In this document: positions 21,529-31,196 of the stretch, piece after piece
Layout: each line of letters opens with the position of its first letter
Numbering within the stretch: the first letter of the stretch is position 1
NCBI GenBank assembly: GCA_013202295.1
Contig: JABMRT010000093.1
Location: forward strand, 1 to 64,000
DNA length: 64,000 nt
Origin: Candidatus Zhuqueibacterota bacterium
GTDB taxonomy: Bacteria > Zhuqueibacterota > QNDG01 > JABMRT01
Direction: 5' to 3'
Position numbers and translations under genes: made by a program
The notes under the pieces: model-generated
Told to the model about the DNA's origin: nothing
Seen by the model: only the letters and a program-made list of their open reading frames with translations
The model's database searches: none

Positions 21529-22773
21529 ATGCGTATATCAAAAAAGAAGCTGTTCATATTTATTGGAATTTTCGTGGTGTTGGCCGTTTTTGTTTTTGCC
21601 AACCTTAAGAAAAAAGGACAAAAAACAAAGATCCAGACTGAGACCGTCTCGAAGGGAACGATTACTGAAACCGTATCCGGTTCAGCGCGCATTCAACCGG
21701 AAGTACAAGTGAAGATCTCTGCAAAAGTAAGCGGTCAGATCGTGGATCTGGGCGTCAAGGAGGGCGATTCAGTCACAGAGGGGCAGTTCCTGGCTCAATT
21801 GGATCAGGAGTATTATCAGGCGGCGATGGAACAAACCCAATCGAACCTGGCCTTTGCTGAAGCCGGATATACCAAAGCGCAAAATGAATATAACCGATAT
21901 AAGCAACTGTTTGAGGACAATCTTACTTCAGAGGCAGAACTGGATCTGGCCAAATCCAACTTTGGACAGGCCAAGGCCCAGGTGGAACAGGGTGAAGCTA
22001 CTTTGAAACAGGCCAGAGATAATCTGGCAAAAACCACGATTTATTCTCCGATGGATGGCACGGTCAGTCAGCTCAACAAGAAACTCGGAGAAATGGCCAT
22101 GGGATCTCAGTTTACTCTTGATGTGATCATGGTTGTTTCTGATCTGACACAGATGCAGGCAGAAACGGAAATCGATGAGAATGATGTCATCCATGTAACC
22201 GTGGATGATACAGCCAATATCATGATTGACGCATTCCCGGACACCACATTCAAAGGCGTTGTTTATGAAATTGCCAATACCGGATCCACGCTTGGTCAGG
22301 GTACAATGGAACAAGTTACCAACTTTCTCGTGAAAGTTGCCATGATCGAAAAACCTGAGCACCTCCGGCCCGGTATGTCATCCACAGTGGATATTATAAC
22401 GGAATCAAAGGAAAACGTACTAAAGGTTCCGATTCAATGTGTCACAATCCGTAAGCCAGTCAAGGAAGAGGTAGAAACAACCGAAGAAACAGCTGATTCA
22501 ACAAAGACTGATTCAACCGAAACAAAAGGAAAACCGAAAGAAGAAGAAAAACCCGTAAAGGTCATATTTATTGTTGAGAACAACATTGCTCAACAGCTTG
22601 AGGTGGAAACCGGAATTTCAAGTGATACAGAATGGGAAATTAAAAGCGGACTTGAAGAAGGTGCCGAAATCGTAAGCGGCCCCTACCGAATTCTTTCAAA
22701 ACAGTTGAATGACAAAGACGAAATCAGTGTGGACAACTCTCTGAAAAAGGATACGTCTGAAAATGAGTCCTAA
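21529..22773 (+). CDS. Efflux periplasmic adaptor subunit (MacA-like)
   Basis: N-terminal TM; VSGQIVDLGVKEGDSVTEGQFLAQLD lipoyl-like motif; coiled coil; beta-barrel domain. Confidence 0.9.
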   Translation: MRISKKKLFIFIGIFVVLAVFVFANLKKKGQKTKIQTETVSKGTITETVSGSARIQPEVQVKISAKVSGQIVDLGVKEGDSVTEGQFLAQLDQEYYQAAMEQTQSNLAFAEAGYTKAQNEYNRYKQLFEDNLTSEAELDLAKSNFGQAKAQVEQGEATLKQARDNLAKTTIYSPMDGTVSQLNKKLGEMAMGSQFTLDVIMVVSDLTQMQAETEIDENDVIHVTVDDTANIMIDAFPDTTFKGVVYEIANTGSTLGQGTMEQVTNFLVKVAMIEKPEHLRPGMSSTVDIITESKENVLKVPIQCVTIRKPVKEEVETTEETADSTKTDSTETKGKPKEEEKPVKVIFIVENNIAQQLEVETGISSDTEWEIKSGLEEGAEIVSGPYRILSKQLNDKDEISVDNSLKKDTSENES

Positions 22774-22797
22774 TCGCAGCACGAGGAGTATGAATCT

Positions 22798-23475
22798 ATG
22801 ATGATCGAACTGAAGAATATCGTTAAGGAATACCATCTTGGTCTTGAAACAGTCCATGCTCTAGCGGGGATTGACCTTAATCTTGACAAGAATGAATACG
22901 TGGCCATTATGGGACCTTCCGGGTCTGGTAAATCCACCCTCATGAACTTGCTTGGTTGTCTCGACACACCGTCAGAGGGTGAATACCATCTCAACAGCCA
23001 GAATGTTAGCGAGATGAGTGATGATGAACTGGCAGAAATCCGTAACAGGGAAATTGGATTTGTTTTCCAGAACTTCAATCTCTTGCCCCGTGCCTCTTCT
23101 CTGCACAATGTGGAGCTTCCGTTAATCTATAACGGCACACCCGCATCCAAAAGGAAAGAGCTGGCTGAAGAAGCACTCACCAAAGTGGGTTTGAGCGACA
23201 GAATGCATCACAGACCCAATGAACTGTCTGGTGGTCAGCGGCAACGCGTGGCAGTGGCTCGGGCGCTGGTAAACAATCCAGCCATTATTCTGGCGGATGA
23301 ACCTACCGGAAACCTGGATACACGCACCGGTGATGAAATCATGGATCTGTTTGAAGATCTGCATGACAATGGCAATACCATCATTATAGTGACTCATGAA
23401 GAATATATTGCTGAACATTCAGATCGAATTATTCGGCTGAGAGACGGTCGGGTCGAGAGGGATGAAGCCCGATAA
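22798..23475 (+). CDS. ABC transporter ATP-binding protein (MacB/LolD-type)
   Basis: Walker [10 protein letters not shown], signature [15 protein letters not shown], Walker [13 protein letters not shown]. Confidence 0.97.
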   Translation: MMIELKNIVKEYHLGLETVHALAGIDLNLDKNEYVAIMGPSGSGKSTLMNLLGCLDTPSEGEYHLNSQNVSEMSDDELAEIRNREIGFVFQNFNLLPRASSLHNVELPLIYNGTPASKRKELAEEALTKVGLSDRMHHRPNELSGGQRQRVAVARALVNNPAIILADEPTGNLDTRTGDEIMDLFEDLHDNGNTIIIVTHEEYIAEHSDRIIRLRDGRVERDEAR

Positions 23476-23509
23476 ACGAAATATCCACTGAATAATAGAG
23501 CAGAGGATT

Positions 23510-24745
23510 ATGATCATCTCATTATCAGAACTGAGCGAAGGGTTTCGAATCGCCCTGCATGCACTTAAGACCAATCGTTTGAGAACCATCTTAACGACCC
23601 TTGGTATTCTCATAGGAGTTGTGGTAATCACCGTCATTATTTCCGTGATTCAGGGAATGAATACATACGTCAGTGGTGAGCTCTCTGCGATTGGCACAGA
23701 CAATGTCTTTGTTACTCAATATCCCTGGATGATCAACAGCTGGGAAGAGTGGCTTCGCGTTCGAGGCCGGCCGAAAATCGACAGCAAGCATTTTGAGTTT
23801 ATACAAGAGTATGCGACTCTTGCTGAGGTTGTTGCCCCAGAGGTAGCAACCCGGAGAACTGTTAAATATCGAAATGAAGATTTGACCAGAGTAATTATAT
23901 ACGGAACAACCCCCGGCTATATGGTGCTTTCCGATGCCATGCCCGAATTCGGACGTTTTTTCAATGACTCAGAAATGCAGCATCGGAGAAATGTCTGTGT
24001 GATAGGCTGGGAAATTGCTGACAAGCTATATAAGGATGTGGATCCGATCGGCAAACGCATAAAGATTGGTAGCCAGTCATTCTTCATATTGGGTGTGATG
24101 GAAGAACGGGGGCAGTTATTTGACTTTAGCATGGATAACAATGTTCTGATTCCCTATACCGTATTTCAAAAAGCATTCGGAAAACATCGTTCTCTGGAAA
24201 TTCAAGCCAAAGCTGTGAATCCAGAACTTGTTGAAGAGTTAAAGGATGAGCTGGAAGAATTGATGCGGCGTACAAGAGGATTAAAAGTCGGACAGGAAAA
24301 TGATTTCAATATCAATCAGCAGAGTCAATTGATGGATGTCTACAATAATCTGACAAAAGTCTTATGGATTGTTCTGATCGGTATTGGATCCATTGCGCTT
24401 TTAGTCGGAGGTATCGGAATCATGAATATTATGTTGGTTTCCGTGACTGAAAGAACCCGTGAAATTGGTATTCGAAAGGCCCTGGGCGCAAAACGCAAAG
24501 TAATCCTGTTACAATTTCTGGTTGAATCGATGTTTATTTCGAGTATTGGCGTCATTTTAGGATTATTAATATCCATTGGCCTGGCCACTGCCATTAAACA
24601 GGCTTCACCCATTCCTGTAGACATCTCTGGCTGGGTGGCTTTACTCGGAGTTGGTTTTACTGTCACGATTGGTCTTTTCTTCGGACTTTACCCGGCTTCC
24701 AAAGCATCGAAACTTGATCCGATTGAAGCCCTCAGATATGAATAG
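23510..24745 (+). CDS. ABC transporter permease (MacB/FtsX type)
   Basis: TM1 + MacB_PCD periplasmic domain + MNIMLVSVTERTREIGIRKALGAK. Confidence 0.95.
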   Translation: MIISLSELSEGFRIALHALKTNRLRTILTTLGILIGVVVITVIISVIQGMNTYVSGELSAIGTDNVFVTQYPWMINSWEEWLRVRGRPKIDSKHFEFIQEYATLAEVVAPEVATRRTVKYRNEDLTRVIIYGTTPGYMVLSDAMPEFGRFFNDSEMQHRRNVCVIGWEIADKLYKDVDPIGKRIKIGSQSFFILGVMEERGQLFDFSMDNNVLIPYTVFQKAFGKHRSLEIQAKAVNPELVEELKDELEELMRRTRGLKVGQENDFNINQQSQLMDVYNNLTKVLWIVLIGIGSIALLVGGIGIMNIMLVSVTERTREIGIRKALGAKRKVILLQFLVESMFISSIGVILGLLISIGLATAIKQASPIPVDISGWVALLGVGFTVTIGLFFGLYPASKASKLDPIEALRYE

Positions 24746-24771
24746 AATGGCAAAGTAAAAGGATTTCATCC

Positions 24772-26013
24772 ATGCAGTCTAATGAATTTACTGTACAATT
24801 TAAAGAAAATGTCCTTATCGCACTCGATGTCATTCGCAGTAATAAAATGCGCTCTTTTTTAACATTGCTGGGTGTGATTATTGGCGTGATGTCTATTATT
24901 GGTGTGCAATCTCTCATCGAGGGATTTCAAAAAAGCATATCTGAGCAAATCGAACAGCTCGGTGCGAATGTGTTTCAAGTTCAGAAATATCCAGCCCTTG
25001 GCAATGATAACGATGAGAAATATCGCAATCGCAAAGATATCACATGGGAAAATGCGAAAGCCATCGAAAAATATTGTACAGCCGTGGAACGGGTAGGCCC
25101 CGAAGCCTGGCATTTTGAAGTGGTCATTAAATATCGCGATAAAAAAACCAGCCCGGCCAATGTACTTGCAGGAGGCACTCCTGAGTTTTTTGTGAATAAC
25201 AGCTACTTCATAGACGAAGGTCGCGCGTTCTCCGATGTGGATGTTCAGCAGAAAGCAAATGTCGCTGTTCTGGGTAAAGATATTGTAGACACCTTGTTTC
25301 CCTATGAAAATCCTTTAGGCAAGGTTGTTACAGTGGATGGACGGCGCTATCAGGTTGTGGGCACACTCGAAGAAATTGGAAGCCGGTTCGGGGGCAGCGA
25401 GGACAATAAAATCGCCATCCCACTTTCGACATTTTTAAAATACTATGGCAGCAACCGTTCTCTCAACATTACGGTTCAGGCGGCTTCGATTGAGATGATG
25501 GACATTGCACAAGAACAGGTCATAGGTGTATTACGGGCTGTGCGCAAAGTACCGCCGGGAGAACCAAATGATTTTGAAATCTGGAGCAGCGACACGATAA
25601 TCAGTACATTTAACAATATGACCAAGGCTGTTCGCATTGGTGCGATGGTCATCGTCTCTTTCTCCCTTCTGGTTGCGGGTATCGGAATTATGAACATCAT
25701 GCTCGTTTCAATTCGAGAGCGTACACGGGAGATTGGTATTCGTATGGCGATCGGTGCTCGAAGAGCTGATATTCGACTTCAATTTCTGATTGAAGCAATG
25801 TTTCTCTCAATTTTGGGAGGATTTATCGGGATTATCACCGGTGTGGGATTGGCACAATTAATCTCACTTGTCAGCCCCGTACCAGCCGCCATCCCTGTTT
25901 CTACGATATTTTTAGCTTTTATTGTTTGTGCAATAGTTGGAATTGTTTTTGGTGTCTATCCTGCTGCAAAAGCCAGCAAGCTGGATCCGATTGAATCTTT
26001 AAGATTCGAATAA
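24772..26013 (+). CDS. ABC transporter permease (MacB/FtsX type), second paralog
   Basis: MNIMLVSIRERTREIGIRMAIGAR; same architecture as preceding gene. Confidence 0.95.
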   Translation: MQSNEFTVQFKENVLIALDVIRSNKMRSFLTLLGVIIGVMSIIGVQSLIEGFQKSISEQIEQLGANVFQVQKYPALGNDNDEKYRNRKDITWENAKAIEKYCTAVERVGPEAWHFEVVIKYRDKKTSPANVLAGGTPEFFVNNSYFIDEGRAFSDVDVQQKANVAVLGKDIVDTLFPYENPLGKVVTVDGRRYQVVGTLEEIGSRFGGSEDNKIAIPLSTFLKYYGSNRSLNITVQAASIEMMDIAQEQVIGVLRAVRKVPPGEPNDFEIWSSDTIISTFNNMTKAVRIGAMVIVSFSLLVAGIGIMNIMLVSIRERTREIGIRMAIGARRADIRLQFLIEAMFLSILGGFIGIITGVGLAQLISLVSPVPAAIPVSTIFLAFIVCAIVGIVFGVYPAAKASKLDPIESLRFE

Positions 26014-26036
26014 TTGATTAAAGGAAGGACAACCCA

Positions 26037-26384
26037 ATGGAAATGCGCGAAGAGACCAAACAGGATGTTTTAGTCCTGCATTTGGAGGGAGAACTGATGG
26101 GTGGGGAAGATTCCAAAGCCTTTCAGGAACGACTTTATGAAGCCATTCGCCAGAGTCAGGTCAACGTAGTTATAAACATGGCTGATGTGAAATGGATGAA
26201 TAGCTCAGGGCTTGGCATTTTAATGGCCGGATTGACCACATTGCGCGGCAGTGAAGGCGATCTGCGGTTGGCCGAAGTACAGGATCGGGTTAAACGCCCC
26301 ATTGAAATTACAAAACTCAATCAAGTATTAGGCATGTATAAAACTGTGGATGCTGCCATTCAAAGCTATGAACAGGAGGCTTGA
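26037..26384 (+). CDS. STAS domain protein (anti-anti-sigma factor-like)
   Basis: VLHLEGELMGGEDSKAFQERL; VVINMADVKWMNSSGLGILMAGLTTLR. Confidence 0.9.
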   Translation: MEMREETKQDVLVLHLEGELMGGEDSKAFQERLYEAIRQSQVNVVINMADVKWMNSSGLGILMAGLTTLRGSEGDLRLAEVQDRVKRPIEITKLNQVLGMYKTVDAAIQSYEQEA

Positions 26385-26385
26385 T

Positions 26386-26955
26386 ATGGCGCCAATGACA
26401 CGTGAACAGGTTGTGCAAAAAGTACAGGATGGAGGATCATTGGCAGGATTCGACCTCTCAAACGCAGATCTGTCTTATTCAAATCTTAAGGGTGCCAATC
26501 TTAAAGGAGCCAATTTAAAAAATGCCCATCTTCAAAACACCAACTTGAATAATGCAGATCTTTCAGAGGCTGATTTGGAAAATGCATTTTTGTTCGGATC
26601 CAGTTTACAAGGCGTAAACTTTGAAGGAGCCAACCTGACAGGTGCGAACCTGCAGGACACCAACATGGAGAAGGCCAATTTAAAGGGCGTAAATTTAAGT
26701 GGACTCTCCCTGTTCGGAGCACAGCTGGATGGAGCCAATTGTGAATCGGCCAATTTATCAAAGGCAAAGATGAAACGGGCCAGTCTGATTGAAACCAATT
26801 TAAGGAATGCCGATCTCAGGGGAACACATCTCCAGAGGGCAAACTTGAGAAAAGCTGATTTGACCAATGCCCAACTGGATGGCGCAAAACTCTTGAATGC
26901 CGATCTCACAGGCGCAAAAACACAAGGCGTTGATCTGGCAGGTACAGTCCAATAA
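26386..26955 (+). CDS. Pentapeptide repeat protein
   Basis: A(D/N)LxxANL repeats throughout; ATG 26386 preceded by AGGAGG (ORF track start 26350). Confidence 0.95.
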   Translation: MAPMTREQVVQKVQDGGSLAGFDLSNADLSYSNLKGANLKGANLKNAHLQNTNLNNADLSEADLENAFLFGSSLQGVNFEGANLTGANLQDTNMEKANLKGVNLSGLSLFGAQLDGANCESANLSKAKMKRASLIETNLRNADLRGTHLQRANLRKADLTNAQLDGAKLLNADLTGAKTQGVDLAGTVQ

Positions 26956-26975
26956 TTGGATCTTATAATTTTTGG

Positions 26976-27009
26976 AAAAAGCAGACTCATTTTGAGTCGG
27001 CTTTTTTTT
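26976..27009 (+). terminator. Rho-independent terminator after the pentapeptide gene
   Basis: AAAAAGC-A-GACTC-ATTTT-GAGTC-G-GCTTTTTTTT. Confidence 0.85.
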
Positions 27010-27058
27010 GGATCTATGTTATTTTATATAGGTAGCACTAATCAACAAACATGAATTC

Positions 27059-27323
27059 GCCACGGATTTTCACTGATGCAAACCGATTTAAAAAGACGAG
27101 ACGTTTACAATCCAATTCCCCTTTTTCCTAAACGGATGAACAATCCAACTATCACTTAAGTCGCTTTTAATACGATTAATAATTGTAGCTCATTCTTCGA
27201 ATTGTACCTTATCAATACTTTCAGTTAAATAATAACTACTTGAAAAACGGATCAAACTATAGTGGCTATTTTTTCATCTAATCATTTCACTCTATCTGTG
27301 TTTCATCCGTGTTTATCTGTGGC
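27059..27323 (+). repeat. MITE-like non-coding repeat, copy B
   Basis: GCCACGGATTTTCACTGATGCAAACCGATTT ... TTTCATCCGTGTTTATCTGTGGC; co-linear with copy A over its full length, including TTGAAAAACGGATCA(A/G)A and the left flank CTAATCAACAAA. Confidence 0.8.
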
Positions 27324-27499
27324 CCATTTGATTTTAAAAATCCACTCGATTCAACAGAACACCGAATTTCTTATATCCGGATGAAAGCGCTTGATTTTTT
27401 CTTCCTAATTTGCGACCTTAAAACACTGTTTTTTCAATCATCGGGAATTATATCGCATTATAAATCCTCTCCCATTCATGCGGGACAACCGGGATTCAC

Positions 27500-28516
27500 A
27501 TGAGCATTTCAAAGCGCAAACAGGAACACATCGATATTGCCATGAATCAATCCGTTAAATTCACAGAGAAGACGAATGGATTTGAACATTATGATCTTGT
27601 GCATTGCGCACTTCCGGAACTGAACGTTGAGGACATTCATCCGCAGATCCAATTTCTGAATAAACCTCTCTCCTCACCTCTGATGATCACGGCCATGACC
27701 GGTGGATTTGAAGGCGCGAAAGCCATCAACGCCGCACTGGCTGAAGCGTGCCAATCTGAAGGGGTTGCACTCGGTCTCGGCAGCCAGCGTCAAATGCTGG
27801 AAGATGAAAATTATCTGGATTCCTTCACGATTGCCCGTGAGAAAGGACCTGATATTGTCTTGGTGGGCAATATTGGCGCGGTGCAATTGGTTGGGATGAC
27901 GAATTTAAGCCCTGTCTGTTACGCTGTGGAGAGGATTGAAGCCGATGCACTGGCCGTACACCTGAATGTCCTTCAGGAAGTCCTTCAACCGGAAGGAAAC
28001 ATCCGGTTTAAAGGAATGTTACACGGCATTGAGAAGATCGTCAAGGAGCTGGACGTTCCCGTAATTGTGAAAGAAATCGGATGCGGCATCTCCCGTGAAG
28101 TGGCATTGAAGCTTGTGGATGTCGGGGTGACAGTCATAGATGTCGCTGGCGCGGGCGGTACATCCTGGGCGGGGATTGAATCACATCGGGCAGATCGGAA
28201 TGCACTTGCTGGTCAGTTCTGGAATTGGGGCATCCCGACCGCGGTATCACTTGAGATGATCTCAGATATTGAATCTCTCACAATCATCGCGTCAGGCGGA
28301 ATAGACAACGGCATCACCATGGCCAAAGCCATTGCTTTGGGAGCGGATCTGTGCGGAGCTGCCTTGCCTTTCCTTCATGCCTATTCAGAGAGCGGAGCAG
28401 ATAGCGTGGCTGCGCTCATCCGGCAGTGGAAAGAAGCGTATCGGACAGCCCTTTTGTTAACCGGATGTCAGGATACGATTTCACTTCAGAATCGAAAACC
28501 TTTACGAACTTGTTAA
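27500..28516 (+). CDS. fni: Type 2 isopentenyl-diphosphate delta-isomerase
   Basis: MSISKRKQEHIDIAMNQSVKF; MTAMTGGFEGAKAIN; GLGSQRQM; DVAGAGGTSWAGIE; ASGGIDNGI. Confidence 0.93.
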   Translation: MSISKRKQEHIDIAMNQSVKFTEKTNGFEHYDLVHCALPELNVEDIHPQIQFLNKPLSSPLMITAMTGGFEGAKAINAALAEACQSEGVALGLGSQRQMLEDENYLDSFTIAREKGPDIVLVGNIGAVQLVGMTNLSPVCYAVERIEADALAVHLNVLQEVLQPEGNIRFKGMLHGIEKIVKELDVPVIVKEIGCGISREVALKLVDVGVTVIDVAGAGGTSWAGIESHRADRNALAGQFWNWGIPTAVSLEMISDIESLTIIASGGIDNGITMAKAIALGADLCGAALPFLHAYSESGADSVAALIRQWKEAYRTALLLTGCQDTISLQNRKPLRTC

Positions 28517-28526
28517 ACGGATCATT

Positions 28527-29504
28527 ATGACCTATCAGGAAGCAGTCCGTCACATTCATCAACTGATGGATGATAAAATCGAATTCCTGTTTAAGGACAA
28601 ACAGCCGGAGTCTTTATATCAGGCCATGCTGTATCCGATTGAAGCAGGAGGAAAACGAATTCGTCCTCTGATGCTCGCATTTAGTTGCCAGGCTGTTGGG
28701 GGGGCTTTGGATGTGTGCCTCGACGTAGCGCTTGCTGTCGAATTACTTCACACATTCACCCTCGTGCATGATGACATCATGGATCACGACGCACTCCGCC
28801 GCGGCAGACCCACCGTCCATGTTAAATGGGATGAACCCACTGCAATCCTTGCGGGAGACGGCCTCGTCACCCTGGCATTTCAAAGCCTCTCACAAACCAA
28901 TCATCCACATTTGAAAGAGATTCTGCAAATCTTCACAAACGGACTTCTCGAATTGTGCGAAGGCCAGGCCATGGACAAAGCCTTTGAAGTGCAATCCTCT
29001 GTGAAGCTGGATGAGTACCTCGAGATGATCGACAAAAAGACCGCCCGATTAATCGAGGTATCCTGCAGGATCGGCGCTGTCATTGGTAATGGTTCGGATG
29101 AAGAGCAAGAGGCCATCCGTAAATACGCCTGTAATCTGGGGTGGGCGTTTCAAATCCAGGATGATTTACTGGACCTGATCTCGAACGAATCCGTATCCGG
29201 CAAACCCATTGGCAGTGACCTGCGGGAAAAGAAGAAAACCATCCTGACAATCCTTTTCGAAAATCGGGCTTCTGATATTCAACGGAACCAATTTCTGAAA
29301 TTATGGAAGCAAAATTCCCTGTCTAATGAGGAGATTCATGAGATCAGGACGTTATTTGAGGAAACCGGAGTCATCGGAGAGACACAGAATCGAATCAACG
29401 CCCTTCTAAATGAAGCATCGAAGGCACTCAACACCCTTCAGCCATCGGATCATAGAAATCACTTGAATGCGATGATCCTTCACCTTAAAGATCGTGTGGC
29501 TTAG
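28527..29504 (+). CDS. Polyprenyl (farnesyl/geranylgeranyl-type) diphosphate synthase
   Basis: GGKRIRPLM; first Asp-rich motif LVHDDIMDHDALRRGRPT; second motif QIQDDLLDL. Confidence 0.93.
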   Translation: MTYQEAVRHIHQLMDDKIEFLFKDKQPESLYQAMLYPIEAGGKRIRPLMLAFSCQAVGGALDVCLDVALAVELLHTFTLVHDDIMDHDALRRGRPTVHVKWDEPTAILAGDGLVTLAFQSLSQTNHPHLKEILQIFTNGLLELCEGQAMDKAFEVQSSVKLDEYLEMIDKKTARLIEVSCRIGAVIGNGSDEEQEAIRKYACNLGWAFQIQDDLLDLISNESVSGKPIGSDLREKKKTILTILFENRASDIQRNQFLKLWKQNSLSNEEIHEIRTLFEETGVIGETQNRINALLNEASKALNTLQPSDHRNHLNAMILHLKDRVA

Positions 29505-29590
29505 CCCGTAAAATATAATTTTTTTTCACAGTGGAAATTACCGCCAAAATTTAGTTGATTTTTACCTCAAATGTTATCACATTAATCACA

Positions 29591-30115
29591 ATGTACAACA
29601 CCCTTTTTAAACGCAGCACTGGAATTCAATTCTCCCGTCGGTTTGCCATGATCTATGGTGTGATCGCGGCAGGAACTCTATTGTGGTGCATTGCCTTCAT
29701 CGCATCACCTCGGCTCATTGAAATGGGAGGCATTCATTCTCTGTTCGCGATTGGATTCCGCTACTTTTATTCCTTTATCTGCCATCAGAATCCGGATCGA
29801 TCTTTTCATGTTCTGGGCCACTCTATGGCCGTTTGCGCACGTTGTACAGGCATTTATTTCGGTGCACTAATCGGGATCCTCACTTTTCCTTTTACTATTG
29901 GATGGTTTAACGAGCATTCACCCTGGAAAAAATGGCTTGTGATTGTCATCGGACTGAATCTGATCGAATTCACCCTGTCGTCTCTGAATCTGTTCTCGAA
30001 CCTGATCCTCCGCGCCGGCACAGGATTGACTTTAGGGTTGGGGATTGCAAGCTGTGCATTATTCGCCATTTTTACACATATACAAATCCGTTTAAAATGG
30101 AGAGATTCGACATGA
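29591..30115 (+). CDS. DUF2085 family membrane protein
   Basis: YFYSFICHQNPDRSFHVLGHSMAVCARCTGIYFGALIG; ORF track start 29555. Confidence 0.85.
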   Translation: MYNTLFKRSTGIQFSRRFAMIYGVIAAGTLLWCIAFIASPRLIEMGGIHSLFAIGFRYFYSFICHQNPDRSFHVLGHSMAVCARCTGIYFGALIGILTFPFTIGWFNEHSPWKKWLVIVIGLNLIEFTLSSLNLFSNLILRAGTGLTLGLGIASCALFAIFTHIQIRLKWRDST

Positions 30116-30621
30116 CCGAAAAACCAAGCAAGCTTAAACCTGCACTCATCGGCGGGGCAGCCATCGCGGTATTCTCCTCGCTTCCAATTCTCAACTTTGG
30201 CAACTGTTTTTGCTGCATGTGGGTTATTCTGGGTGGAGTCCTTGCCGTGTACCTGTACTGGAAAGCATTGCCTCCCTCAGCAGAATTCACAGCCGGTGAC
30301 GGTGCCCTTCTCGGCTTATTGGCCGGACTTTTCGGCGCACTTTTCGGATCTTTATTGGGTCTTCTTATGATCGGCATTTTGGATCTGAATCCGGGACGGG
30401 ATATTTTGAACGCGATCATGGAAGCAGGCGATGAATTTCCGGATGAGTTCGAATCCTATATGGATGATTTTGATGAATCCAGTGGCGTACACCCCATTTT
30501 CGCCATGTTCAGTCTGACTTTTTCACTGATAATTAATTCGATTTTCTCAACACTGGGTGGATTGATCACCGCATCCCTGCTTCAAAAGAAAAGGGTCAAT
30601 CAACCTCCAATGAATGAGTAA
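30112..30621 (+). CDS. Small integral membrane protein, unknown function
   Basis: MTEKPSKLKPALIGGAAIAVFSSLPILNFGNCFCCMW; ATGA overlap with the DUF2085 gene (ORF track start 29932). Confidence 0.75.
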   Translation: MTEKPSKLKPALIGGAAIAVFSSLPILNFGNCFCCMWVILGGVLAVYLYWKALPPSAEFTAGDGALLGLLAGLFGALFGSLLGLLMIGILDLNPGRDILNAIMEAGDEFPDEFESYMDDFDESSGVHPIFAMFSLTFSLIINSIFSTLGGLITASLLQKKRVNQPPMNE

Positions 30622-30653
30622 TTCGATTTTCCAATGAGGATGGATATTTTCAA

Positions 30654-31187
30654 ATGAAGCGTATAAGCAGAAAAATAGTATCGGGTTTAGGGATTCTTCT
30701 CCTGTGTATCGGATGGATCACCTTGACATCATGCTATAAAGGCCATGGCCTGGACCCTGGCGATCAATTATCCGGCAGACCCTCAGGCATTCAGGGCACC
30801 ATCACATTTCAGGGTGAATGGCCAGATTCCACGAAAGAAGTGCGTATCGCTGTGCTTAAATCCTATCCGGCAGGCATGTCAGACCCAGACTCTCTTTTCA
30901 CGTTTGTGCTGGAAAATCTGATCGTGTTTAGTGATACCATCCCCCGATTTATTGAGGAATATGATTATGAACTTGAGCTCAAGCCCGATCTGTACGGATG
31001 GATTCTAGTGGCCTGGTTTCCTGACAATGAGTCCTACATCCTGGGCGTGAAAGAGCTTGGTGCGTACTATGGAGAAATTGTGGAGGGAGCACCCACCCCT
31101 GTCCACGTGTCCCATGGCGAAATGGTGGAGCACATTGATATGGTCGCTGATTTAGCAAATGTGCAAAACGAGGCCCCATTCTTTTAA
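30654..31187 (+). CDS. Hypothetical lipoprotein
   Basis: Lipobox LTSC; Gly-rich start to a compact domain; 9 nt upstream of the TonB receptor gene. Confidence 0.65.
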   Translation: MKRISRKIVSGLGILLLCIGWITLTSCYKGHGLDPGDQLSGRPSGIQGTITFQGEWPDSTKEVRIAVLKSYPAGMSDPDSLFTFVLENLIVFSDTIPRFIEEYDYELELKPDLYGWILVAWFPDNESYILGVKELGAYYGEIVEGAPTPVHVSHGEMVEHIDMVADLANVQNEAPFF

Positions 31188-31196
31188 TTGGATTAA

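Noticed and set aside
26386-26955. Qnr-type quinolone resistance protein
   Set aside because: Pentapeptide repeats alone do not define Qnr; no Qnr-specific loop was recognised.
26532-26990. 152-aa and 88-aa antisense ORFs opposite the pentapeptide gene
   Set aside because: Low-complexity shadows of the repeated pentapeptide codons on the other strand.
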